Source: Candidatus Altimarinota bacterium (GTDB lineage Bacteria > Patescibacteriota > Gracilibacteria > RBG-16-42-10). Taken from it: 6,390 nucleotides of DNA. The stretch covers positions 1-6,390 of the forward strand of contig JAGNZB010000068.1 in the NCBI GenBank assembly GCA_017984655.1. The letters are read 5' to 3'. Below, one piece after another: positions 1-6,191 of the stretch. Position numbers and translations under genes: made by a program. The notes beneath the pieces are model-generated. The model ran no database searches. It was not told the DNA's origin and was given only the letters and a program-made list of their open reading frames with translations. Positions within the stretch are counted from its first letter, which is position 1. Every line of letters begins with the position of its first letter.

Positions 1-1
1 C

Positions 2-298
2 ACCAACACTGGGGCGTTTCTCAATATTGGTCTACCAGCTAGCCATGGCTTACCAGGTAGCAATGGTGTGAATGCAGTCCTCAATACGGTGATTGGGAAT
101 GTTCTAAGCTTCATCGCTTTGATTGCGATTGTCGGTCTAGTGTACTCAGGCATTCAACTATTTGCTGCCCAAGGAAAAGCGGATGCGATTGGAAATGCCA
201 AACAAAATATCTTTGGGATCATCATTGGTTTTGTCGTGGTGATGTTGGCCTGGAGTGGTGTCAATATCTTGTTGCGCTTTATTGGATTTACTAGCTAG
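2..298 (+). CDS. Pilin-like VirB2/TrbC-type membrane protein, 5' partial
   Basis: The frame is open from the first complete codon at position 2 to the TAG at 296-298, so the gene begins upstream. A GTG at 68 could start a 76-residue protein, but the open upstream frame argues against it. The visible 98 residues are a Gly/Pro/Asn-rich stretch (LPASHGLPGSNG) followed by two hydrophobic helices, VLSFIALIAIVGLVYSGIQL and IFGIIIGFVVVMLAWSGVNI. They are separated by a small polar loop (AAQGKADAIGNAKQN). This two-helix plan with a short polar turn is that of VirB2/TrbC-like pilins and the pilin-like proteins common in Patescibacteria and mycoplasma conjugative elements. Such proteins are exported to the membrane and assembled into conjugation or type IV secretion filaments. 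Any signal peptide lies outside the window, and no other secretion gene is visible. The family call is from fold plan and loop sequence; the specific role is inference. Confidence 0.75.
   Translation, partial: TNTGAFLNIGLPASHGLPGSNGVNAVLNTVIGNVLSFIALIAIVGLVYSGIQLFAAQGKADAIGNAKQNIFGIIIGFVVVMLAWSGVNILLRFIGFTS
291..298. other. Palindrome CTAGCTAG holding both convergent stop codons
   Basis: The perfect palindrome CTAGCTAG contains the stop codons of two convergent genes. On the plus strand it is read as the end of ACT-AGC-TAG (Thr-Ser-stop of the pilin). On the minus strand it is read as the end of TCT-AGC-TAG (Ser-Ser-stop of radC). The genes therefore overlap by 8 bp and both finish in Ser-stop from the same bases. 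No strong terminator hairpin with a T-run is visible; the nearest inverted repeat (CTAGA 295-299 with TCTAG 309-313) has only a 5-bp stem. Confidence 0.85.
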
Positions 299-914
299 AT
301 CCATCGATTCTAGGGAAAAGCTGGGGGTGTAGCTCTCTGATGCTGGTATAGCCTTGGTTGCTGACTACGAGATGATCTTGCAGTGGGATGGCCATAATTT
401 GACCGACTGAAGCAATATATTCAGTGAGTTGGAGATCGTCAGGGCTGGCGACCGGGTCACCGGAGGGGTGATTGTGAACAATAATAAAGGTGTGTGCATT
501 GGCTAAGAAAGCTGGTCTGAATAAGTCTCGGACATTGACCTGGGCGGCATTGAGGGTGCCGAGCGCTACAATCTCATCGCGAACGACTGCTAGCTGGCTA
601 TTGAGATAGAATGCCCTGATCATCTCCTGTTTGGCATGGATCATATTTCTAGTGTGATTGTAGACATTGATGGGGGATGTCAGTGGCGTCTCATCGTTGT
701 AGGTTTGGTAGATTCTTTTGCCGACTTCGAGACAGGCTGCTACTTTTTTTGCTTGATGTAGCGTGACTCCGGTAAGCTCACTGATCACTTGCGGGGAGCT
801 AGTGTGTTTGAGGAGATAACAATGTGTGGCATTGATATGGCAGTTGTTACCGAGCATTGTTCGCCAAAGATCACTGAATGAAAAGTTATGAAAGTGGGAT
901 TGAGTTGGGTTCAT
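291..914 (-). CDS. radC: RadC family JAB/MPN+ domain protein
   Basis: This 207-residue protein has the RadC layout. A helix-hairpin-helix-like segment at about residues 45-69 (ELTGVTLHQAKKVAACLEVG) precedes a JAB/MPN+ metalloprotease-like domain at about 80-195. The metal-site pattern is complete: a candidate catalytic Glu at E97, then H147 and H149 in VHNHPSGDP, S157 and D160. The N-terminal region is short relative to typical RadC (about 220-230 residues) and diverges from the usual UPF0758 start. RadC was once called a DNA repair protein, but its biochemical role is unsettled; related proteins occur in both chromosomes and mobile elements. The ATG at 912-914 has no Shine-Dalgarno sequence. 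The gene is convergent with the pilin gene, and their stop codons overlap. It is divergent from rel across 54 bp; I could not pick out a good promoter for it there. Confidence 0.9.
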   Translation of the reverse strand: MNPTQSHFHNFSFSDLWRTMLGNNCHINATHCYLLKHTSSPQVISELTGVTLHQAKKVAACLEVGKRIYQTYNDETPLTSPINVYNHTRNMIHAKQEMIRAFYLNSQLAVVRDEIVALGTLNAAQVNVRDLFRPAFLANAHTFIIVHNHPSGDPVASPDDLQLTEYIASVGQIMAIPLQDHLVVSNQGYTSIRELHPQLFPRIDGSS

Positions 915-944
915 TTGATATAAAGCAAGTAAATACGTTACAGT
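915..944 (+). promoter_or_regulatory. Candidate sigma70-type promoter for rel
   Basis: TTGATA at 915-920 matches the -35 consensus at 5 of 6 positions. It is followed after 18 bp by TACAGT at 939-944, which matches the -10 consensus at 4 of 6. Transcription would begin near 951, giving a leader of about 18 nt before the rel ATG at 969. The site fills the whole divergent gap with radC. It is a pattern match only, with a weak -10. Confidence 0.35.
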
Positions 945-954
945 AGTTTAGCTC

Positions 955-971
955 ATGAAAAATGAAAAATG
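955..971 (+). repeat. Tandem ATGAAAA heptamer placing three ATGs before rel
   Basis: The sequence ATGAAAA-ATGAAAA-ATG puts ATG codons at 955, 962 and 969, one in each reading frame because the unit is 7 nt. Only the third opens rel. The first opens a 54-codon frame ending at 1119, and the second a 26-codon frame ending with TGA at 1040-1042. No Shine-Dalgarno sequence precedes any of them. Whether the upstream ATGs are used is unknown; they could compete for ribosomes at the rel start. Confidence 0.7.
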
Positions 972-3131
972 TCAGACATCGAGGATTTATTACAAGCTTT
1001 CGTCAATCATTATCCCACAGCCAATCTGCAAAGGATTCGTGATGCTTACCACTACGCTGAAGATGCTCATGCCGGTCAATTGCGCAAATCTGGTGAACCA
1101 TACGTGCTCCATCCACTAGAGGCCGCGATTCTTTTGACCAACCTCCAAGTCGATGAGAACACGATTATTGCTGCATTGTTGCATGATGTACCTGAAGATA
1201 CTGCCAAAACGATTGCAGATGTGGAGCAGCATTTTGGTGCTGATGTCGCAAAGCTAGTTGCTGGGGTGACCAAAGTATCCAAGGTGAAGTATCAGCTCAA
1301 TATGGAGCAATATCAGGTTGATTGTCTCCGTAAAATGTTTCTGACACTGTCAGAAGACCTGCGCGTGATTCTGATCAAGTTAGCTGATCGGTTGCACAAT
1401 ATGCGTACGCTCAGTGCCGTACGTCCTGAGAAAAGAGTTCGTATTGCCAAAGAAACTCTAGAGATTTATGCGCCACTGGCAGAGCGTCTTGGTATTTGGC
1501 GATTCAAATGGGAGCTAGAAGATCTTTGTTTTCGTCATCTCTATCCGATTCAGTATGAGAAGCTCACCGAGGAGCTCTCAGTGGGACAGGGGCAGCGTGA
1601 GAAGTTGATTGAACACGTGAAGAAAAGTCTAGGAGAAGAGCTTCAGAAGAGCTTACAATTGTCTACCGTTCAGATTGATGGTAGAGCGAAGCATTTGTAT
1701 TCCATCTTTCTCAAGATGAAGCGGAAGCAAAAGAGCTTATCCGAAATCTATGACCTGTTTGCGATTCGCGTAATTGTGGAGAAGATTAGTGATTGTTATG
1801 CAGTCCTCGGTACTATCCATGAACTGTGGCGGCCAAAAGGTGATCGGTTCAAAGATTATATTGCAGCCCCGAAAGACAATGGTTATCAGAGTCTGCATAC
1901 GACAGTCTTTTGTTTTGGTGGTACGCTAGTAGAATTTCAGATCAGGACTCAAGAGATGCATCAACAAGCGGAACATGGTTATGCTGCTCACTGGCTGTAC
2001 AAAGATGGTGGCACTAGTCATAAGCCAGATGTCACTGCCCTAGATTGGTTGGTACGTCTCAAAGAACTACAAGATAATATCAAAGATAATAGTGAGTTTG
2101 TGGAGGGCGTGAAGATCGATTTATTTGAACAAAGGATCTTTGTGTTTACACCAGATGGTGAAGTCAAAGATCTCCCTGAGCGCGCTAATGCTATAGATCT
2201 TGCTTTTGCGGTACATAGTAATGTTGGGTATCGTTGTAATGGTGCGAAGGTAAATGGCAAGATTGTACGATTAGAAAGCCCTCTTCATACTGGTGATGTG
2301 GTCGAGATTCTGACTAGTAGAACTATTACTGGGCCAAAACGTGATTGGCTGCGCATTGTCGTTACTGCCCGGGCCCGTAACCGGATCAAAGCTTGGTTTC
2401 GTAAACAAGATCGTGATGCCAACCTCAATTCTGGTCTTGAATTGCTGGAGCATGAGCTGGCGTTCTTTGCCAAGGGCAAGCTTCATGATGTCAGTGATAG
2501 CAAGAAGCAGGCGGTTATGGAGCAGTATCCATCTTATAAGACTTTTGAAGATATTCTTGTCGCTATTGGTGAGGGAGAGCTCTCACAGAGGACAATTTTG
2601 AAAAAACTCTTCTCTGATGCTGAGCTCCTGCAGGGACACCCTGCTGTGACAATCAAAGATCCTAGTATCTTAGCGCAACCGCATGTTTATATCCAAGGTG
2701 AGAAAGATGTAATGGTTTTATTTGCCAAGTGTTGTATGCCAAAACCGCCTGATTTGGTGGTGGGGTACATCACCAGAGGAAGAGGTGTGACAGTCCATCG
2801 GGGGGATTGTCGCTGTATTTTGGCTTTAGCTTCAGAACGATTGGTTCATGCTAGCTGGCTCAAGCCTGGCCATGTGGTCCGCTATCATGTGACTGTGATG
2901 ATCGAGTTTCAAGATCGTAGTGGTTTGCTCAGTGATGTTTTGATGGAGCTGGCTCGACAGACAATCAATTTGTCTTCGATCAAGGTCTGGCCCAAGACTG
3001 ACAGTGGTATTGTCACTGACGAGTTGGTGCTAGAAATTATCTCTGTCGACCAAATTACTGCTTTCTTAGACGCCATGCATCTGATTCCTGGGGTTATTCG
3101 TGCCTATCGGGTGATGCCTGAAGCAGACTAA
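969..3131 (+). CDS. rel: Bifunctional (p)ppGpp synthetase/hydrolase (RelA/SpoT family)
   Basis: This 720-residue cytoplasmic enzyme makes and degrades the stringent-response alarmone (p)ppGpp, and its length is normal for long Rel proteins. The HD hydrolase domain (about 30-160) keeps H48, H72-D73 in ALLHDVPEDT, and D140 in LADRLHNMRT. The synthetase domain (about 235-345) has GRAKHLYSI (238-246), YDLFAIR (261-267), RFKD (293-296), GYQSLHT (305-311) and the catalytic Glu E322 in VEFQIRT. RFKD is the form associated with bifunctional enzymes, as opposed to ExDD of synthetase-only RelA. A TGS domain follows (about 388-450, with H416 in AVHSNVG). Then come a helical region, a zinc-finger-like domain (C588, C589, H610, C614), and a C-terminal ACT domain (about 640-716). 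Both catalytic halves look intact. The ATG at 969 is fixed by an in-frame TGA at 963-965. There is no Shine-Dalgarno sequence. Its stop overlaps that of the convergent methyltransferase gene. Confidence 0.97.
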   Translation: MSDIEDLLQAFVNHYPTANLQRIRDAYHYAEDAHAGQLRKSGEPYVLHPLEAAILLTNLQVDENTIIAALLHDVPEDTAKTIADVEQHFGADVAKLVAGVTKVSKVKYQLNMEQYQVDCLRKMFLTLSEDLRVILIKLADRLHNMRTLSAVRPEKRVRIAKETLEIYAPLAERLGIWRFKWELEDLCFRHLYPIQYEKLTEELSVGQGQREKLIEHVKKSLGEELQKSLQLSTVQIDGRAKHLYSIFLKMKRKQKSLSEIYDLFAIRVIVEKISDCYAVLGTIHELWRPKGDRFKDYIAAPKDNGYQSLHTTVFCFGGTLVEFQIRTQEMHQQAEHGYAAHWLYKDGGTSHKPDVTALDWLVRLKELQDNIKDNSEFVEGVKIDLFEQRIFVFTPDGEVKDLPERANAIDLAFAVHSNVGYRCNGAKVNGKIVRLESPLHTGDVVEILTSRTITGPKRDWLRIVVTARARNRIKAWFRKQDRDANLNSGLELLEHELAFFAKGKLHDVSDSKKQAVMEQYPSYKTFEDILVAIGEGELSQRTILKKLFSDAELLQGHPAVTIKDPSILAQPHVYIQGEKDVMVLFAKCCMPKPPDLVVGYITRGRGVTVHRGDCRCILALASERLVHASWLKPGHVVRYHVTVMIEFQDRSGLLSDVLMELARQTINLSSIKVWPKTDSGIVTDELVLEIISVDQITAFLDAMHLIPGVIRAYRVMPEAD

Positions 3132-3802
3132 AGGGGCTTCTTGGCGATCAGACAAAGATTCCGACCCTGCTTACGGTTGCTGATCGTAGCTTTGTCGCTG
3201 TACCAGCAGCTGACGATCTCAAAGCCTGCTGCTTTGGTAGTGGTTGTGAGTTCAGTTTTTGTGAATGCATAATAGAAACGCTGCGCGGTCTTCATTCCAT
3301 CTTGGTACGGGATATAGCTATGGTGATAAGGCTCTTTGAGCACATATTTGCGATAGCGACTCTGCCACATATTCCAGACAGTGATGCACAGATAGCCACC
3401 AGGCTTGAGTGCGGTAAAGATCCGTTCCAGTGTCTTTTGTTGTTCGTCGTTGGTGGCAAGGTGATGAAGGCTAGCGATTAGGCAGGCAGTGTCGAAGCGA
3501 TCACGTCCATAGTGATAGGTACTCATGTCAGCGACTTCGAATGCGTAATTTGGCCATTGTCTCTGTGCTTCCTTGATCAGCTCGGCTGACTGGTCGATGC
3601 CAACATAGGTACATTGTTTTTCTTGTAACATTCTCAGTAACCGACCATTGCCACAACCAATATCGATCAGGTGTCCTCCTGGCTTGATGACGGGCAAGAA
3701 TAATTCCATCTCGGGCCAGATGAAGTGACGTGTTTTTGAAAAGTGGTGAGCTATGCTATCGTACACACACTGTAAATCGGTTTTGTAATTTTGTTCAGCC
3801 AT
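3128..3802 (-). CDS. Trm9/ABH8-like SAM-dependent methyltransferase
   Basis: This 224-residue class I methyltransferase carries SAM motif I LIDIGCGNGRLL (45-56), the ribose-binding acid D70 in YVGIDQS, and a post-motif strand LKPGGYLCITVWN (132-144). Three features point to the Trm9/ABH8 tRNA methyltransferase group rather than a generic family. These are the N-terminal VYDSIAHHFSKTRHFIWP (13-30), resembling YNEIAPHFSQTRYKPWP of yeast Trm9; SLHHLAT (111-117) where Trm9 has VVHHWST; and a C-terminal RFYYAFTKTEL (175-185) resembling RYYHLYREGEL. The yeast comparisons are from memory. Trm9 converts cm5U34 of tRNA to mcm5U34, using Trm112 as activator; no Trm112-like gene is visible here. The divergent neighbour is Elp3, which makes cm5U. 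The start is the ATG at 3800-3802; a TTG at 3836-3838 would add 12 residues but overlaps elp3. A different small-molecule or RNA substrate remains possible. Confidence 0.85.
   Translation of the reverse strand: MAEQNYKTDLQCVYDSIAHHFSKTRHFIWPEMELFLPVIKPGGHLIDIGCGNGRLLRMLQEKQCTYVGIDQSAELIKEAQRQWPNYAFEVADMSTYHYGRDRFDTACLIASLHHLATNDEQQKTLERIFTALKPGGYLCITVWNMWQSRYRKYVLKEPYHHSYIPYQDGMKTAQRFYYAFTKTELTTTTKAAGFEIVSCWYSDKATISNRKQGRNLCLIAKKPL
3762..3789 (+). promoter_or_regulatory. Weak candidate promoter for elp3 inside the methyltransferase gene
   Basis: TACACA at 3762-3767 (4 of 6 for -35) and TGTAAT at 3784-3789 (5 of 6 for -10) are separated by 16 bp. They would start transcription near 3796, about 7 nt before the elp3 ATG at 3803. 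Because elp3 has no upstream intergenic space, its promoter must lie inside the opposing gene or elp3 must start later. This is a weak pattern match. Confidence 0.2.
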
Positions 3803-5485
3803 ATGATGGATATATCGGTACCTCAGAAAGCATATCAAAAAATGTCACCTCAGTACTACAAGGCGGCAGTTTTTATTTTGCAAAAGATGATTGCTGCTGA
3901 GGCACAGGATCGAATTGCGATTGATAAACTCAAGCGCGAGGCAGCTCGACTCTTTAGCGTGCCATGTTTGGCACAGACTATTTTGCTGAGCGCGTACGCT
4001 ATTGCTACCGCTGATGGTACTCTACCTGTTACGGAGTGGTTGCCAAGAGTGCTGCGCAAGAGTGCTATTCGTACACTTTCAGGTGTGGCTCCCATTCCTG
4101 TGCTGACGAAGCCATATCCATGTCCTGGTAAGTGTATTTATTGTCCTACCGAGGCTGGTGTGCCCAAAAGCTACAACTCCAATGAGCCAGCTGTCATGCG
4201 AGCGATTACTGTTGCTTGGGATAGCTATCGTCAAGTGGCAAAGCGTCTCTATGCGATGTCTACTGGTGGTCATAGTGTGGATAAGGTTGACTTGATTGTG
4301 ATGGGGGGGACATTTTCATTCTTGCCCCGTAGCTATCAAGCGATAGTGGTCAAGAAGTCTTTACAAGCGATGAATGAGTTCGTGGACTCACGGGAAGACA
4401 AGCGCTTTATCAAGCACTTCAAGTCACTGAAGCCGTGTCGCACCAATCTCGAGCAAGTGATGCTAGAAAATGAGACTGCTCCGATTCGTTGTGTGGGGAT
4501 TACATTTGAAACCAGACCTGACTATATCACTGAGAATGAAGTGATTCATATGCGTAAGATTGGTGGCACTCGGATCGAGATTGGTGTCCAAAGCGTCTAT
4601 GATGACGTCAATCAATTGACCAAGCGAGGACATGGCAATAAAGAGGCGATGGAGGCCACTTTCTTGCTCAAAGAGGCTGGTTTTAAGGTGCATTATCATA
4701 CCATGCCCAATTTGCCTGGTAGCACACTCCAGCGTGATCGTGAGATGTATCCGATTCTCTGGAATAATCCTGGTTTCAAACCAGACCAGGTCAAGATCTA
4801 TCCTTGTCTAGTAACGATTGATTCTGAACTCAAAGATTGGTTTGATCGTGGTGAATTCCATACCTATACAGATGCTGAGCTGATCGATGTTTTGGCTGAA
4901 GTGCAGAAAGATATTCCGTATTGGGTCCGTATTGTCCGTGTGGGTAGAGATATTCCTCAACCAAATGTGTTGGATGGCAGTAAATTTACCAACTTCCGTG
5001 AGCTCGTCGATGCTGAGATGAAGCGTCGTGGCTATGTTTGTAAGTGTATTCGTTGCCGTGAAGTGCGGGATCGTCCTCGAGATCTCAACGACATCGAGCT
5101 CTTTGTAGAGAAATACGAAGCATCCCAAGGGATCGAGTACTTCATTAGCATTGAGAACCATAGTCGTACTACGTTGTACTCACATTTGCGTCTACGTGTC
5201 CCTTATCACACCCTAGCGGGTAAGAAGCATTTTATTCCTGAGCTGACTGGTACAGCGATTATTCGTGAAGTTCATACCTATGGTGAAGCTGTGCCATTGG
5301 AAGAAAGAAAAAAGAATGCCAGTCAGCATATTGGTTTTGGTAAAATCATGATGGATAAAGTAGAAGAGATCTTGGCACTGGAGAAAATCCACAAAATCGC
5401 GGTGATCAGTGGTATTGGTGTCCGTGGTTATTATCGAAAACTGGGCTATGAGCTAGAAGGAACCTATATGGTGAAGAAGATTTAA
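3803..5485 (+). CDS. elp3: Elp3 radical SAM/GNAT enzyme, tRNA U34 carboxymethylation
   Basis: This 560-residue protein is a full-length Elp3, the catalytic subunit of eukaryotic Elongator, which in bacteria and archaea acts alone. It uses SAM and acetyl-CoA to build the cm5 group on wobble uridine 34 of tRNA. Counting from the ATG at 3803, the radical SAM core (about 90-390) has C107, C111 and C114 in PCPGKCIYCP for the 4Fe-4S cluster. It also has the Elp3 signatures LIVMGGTFSFLP, CVGITFETRPDY, RIEIGVQSVYDDV and VRVGRDIPQP. A Cys cluster CKCIRC (413-418) probably binds zinc between the domains. The C-terminal GNAT domain has REVHTYG, the acetyl-CoA loop QHIGFGKIM (508-516) and ISGIGVRGYYRKLGYELEG. 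ATGs at 3806 and 3842 are alternative starts; a TTG at 3791 is less likely. No Shine-Dalgarno sequence is seen. The abutting divergent gene is a Trm9-like methyltransferase, suggesting a shared pathway. Confidence 0.96.
   Translation: MMDISVPQKAYQKMSPQYYKAAVFILQKMIAAEAQDRIAIDKLKREAARLFSVPCLAQTILLSAYAIATADGTLPVTEWLPRVLRKSAIRTLSGVAPIPVLTKPYPCPGKCIYCPTEAGVPKSYNSNEPAVMRAITVAWDSYRQVAKRLYAMSTGGHSVDKVDLIVMGGTFSFLPRSYQAIVVKKSLQAMNEFVDSREDKRFIKHFKSLKPCRTNLEQVMLENETAPIRCVGITFETRPDYITENEVIHMRKIGGTRIEIGVQSVYDDVNQLTKRGHGNKEAMEATFLLKEAGFKVHYHTMPNLPGSTLQRDREMYPILWNNPGFKPDQVKIYPCLVTIDSELKDWFDRGEFHTYTDAELIDVLAEVQKDIPYWVRIVRVGRDIPQPNVLDGSKFTNFRELVDAEMKRRGYVCKCIRCREVRDRPRDLNDIELFVEKYEASQGIEYFISIENHSRTTLYSHLRLRVPYHTLAGKKHFIPELTGTAIIREVHTYGEAVPLEERKKNASQHIGFGKIMMDKVEEILALEKIHKIAVISGIGVRGYYRKLGYELEGTYMVKKI
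3809..3838 (-). promoter_or_regulatory. Candidate promoter for the methyltransferase, predicting a leaderless mRNA
   Basis: On the minus strand TTGATA (3838-3833, 5 of 6 for -35) is followed after 18 bp by TATATC (3814-3809, 4 of 6 for -10). Transcription is expected 6-7 nt further on, at or next to the ATG at 3802, so the message would have no leader. That fits the absence of a Shine-Dalgarno sequence. The -10 lies in the palindrome GATATATC (3809-3816), so TATATC also appears on the plus strand at 3811-3816. The element sits inside the first codons of elp3 as annotated. Confidence 0.35.
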
Positions 5486-5547
5486 TCATTTGTTAGTGCA
5501 TTATACGCCTGGATCGGAGAGAGATTTCATATCTTGTCTTCTACCAT

Positions 5548-5552
5548 GAGGA
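5548..5552 (+). promoter_or_regulatory. Shine-Dalgarno site for the comF-like gene
   Basis: GAGGA lies 6 nt upstream of the ATG at 5559 and fixes that start. It is the only clear Shine-Dalgarno sequence before a gene start in this window. The rest of the 73-bp gap after elp3 (5486-5558) shows no convincing terminator hairpin; TATACG at 5502-5507 is at best a poor -10. Confidence 0.7.
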
Positions 5553-5558
5553 AAAACT

Positions 5559-6185
5559 ATGAATTTTCTTCATCTTCTTTTTCCGGCGCCTTGCGTGCTT
5601 TGTAAGCGACCAGTGGGGATTGTTTGCCTCGACTGTCAGCCGGATTTTGCGATTCGGCTTAGTATGTATAGTTCGTCTGCATTGCCGATCTATATCGCTT
5701 CCCAGGATAATGAAGCTCTCATCAGCCGGCTTTTGTTTGCTTGGAAATATAAAGGTATTCGTGACGCTGGTGTGGTGCTTCAGTGTGTATGGTACGAAGC
5801 TTTTCTGCAATTGCCAGTATTTGATGGTGTGAATGTTTGTGTTCCCGTGCCCTTGCATTGGTTGAAGTATTGGCAAAGGGGATTCAACCAAGCTGAGTTG
5901 TTGACTAGATTGGTAGTCAAGGCCCATCTGGCGACCACAGAAAACATGCTCAGGCGAATTCAGTTCACGCACACACAAGTTGGTAAGAATAAAGAGGAAA
6001 GGAGCCAAAATGTTGCGGCTGTCTTTCAGTTACATGCCCAAACAATCATCAGGCCTCATGTGAGAATTATTTTGGTTGATGATATCGTCACGTCCGGTAG
6101 TACTTTGGCTAGTTGTCAGCGTGTCTTGCATCAGGCTGGCTTTCACCATATTGTAGCATTGGTATTGCATCGGGGCACTCACTGA
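5559..6185 (+). CDS. comF: ComF family phosphoribosyltransferase-like protein
   Basis: This 208-residue protein has the standard ComF layout and length. A four-cysteine zinc-ribbon lies at the N-terminus (C12, C15, C23, C26 in PCVLCKRP and VCLDC). The middle region has AWKYKGIRDAG (61-71). The conserved PVPLHWLKYWQRGFNQAELL (96-115) follows, then QVGKNKEERSQNV (140-152). The PRPP-binding loop ILVDDIVTSGSTL (171-183) completes the phosphoribosyltransferase fold. ComF is a cytoplasmic protein needed for natural transformation in several bacteria, where it acts on incoming single-stranded DNA; no enzymatic phosphoribosyl transfer is firmly established. No other competence gene is in view, so a transformation role here is inference from the family. 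The gene is probably the first of a small operon with the ORF starting at 6192. It ends with TGA, the only TGA among the complete gene ends here. Confidence 0.93.
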   Translation: MNFLHLLFPAPCVLCKRPVGIVCLDCQPDFAIRLSMYSSSALPIYIASQDNEALISRLLFAWKYKGIRDAGVVLQCVWYEAFLQLPVFDGVNVCVPVPLHWLKYWQRGFNQAELLTRLVVKAHLATTENMLRRIQFTHTQVGKNKEERSQNVAAVFQLHAQTIIRPHVRIILVDDIVTSGSTLASCQRVLHQAGFHHIVALVLHRGTH

Positions 6186-6191
6186 TTTGTC

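Noticed and set aside
295..313. Inverted repeat CTAGA/TCTAG past the pilin stop as a terminator
   Set aside because: The stem is only 5 bp with a 9-nt loop and no following T-run on either strand.
588..599. TGCTAGCTGGCT, found again at 2849-2860
   Set aside because: The two copies lie inside unrelated coding regions (radC and rel) and are short. Coincidence is the simplest explanation; no attachment-site or repeat-family pattern is visible.
2341..2601. 86-codon plus-strand frame inside rel in another frame
   Set aside because: It overlaps the conserved TGS-to-helical part of Rel, with no motif or start signal of its own.
4808..5161. 117-codon minus-strand frame inside elp3
   Set aside because: It is fully covered by conserved Elp3 sequence on the other strand and shows no family motif.
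5300..5314. A-AAA-AAG heptamer within elp3 as a frameshift site
   Set aside because: It encodes the Lys-Lys of a normal GNAT loop region, and the zero frame continues through all conserved C-terminal motifs, so no shift is needed.
5541..6008. 155-codon minus-strand frame opposite comF
   Set aside because: It lies wholly over a well-supported comF-like gene, has no recognisable domain and a low-complexity basic stretch. It is most simply an antisense shadow.
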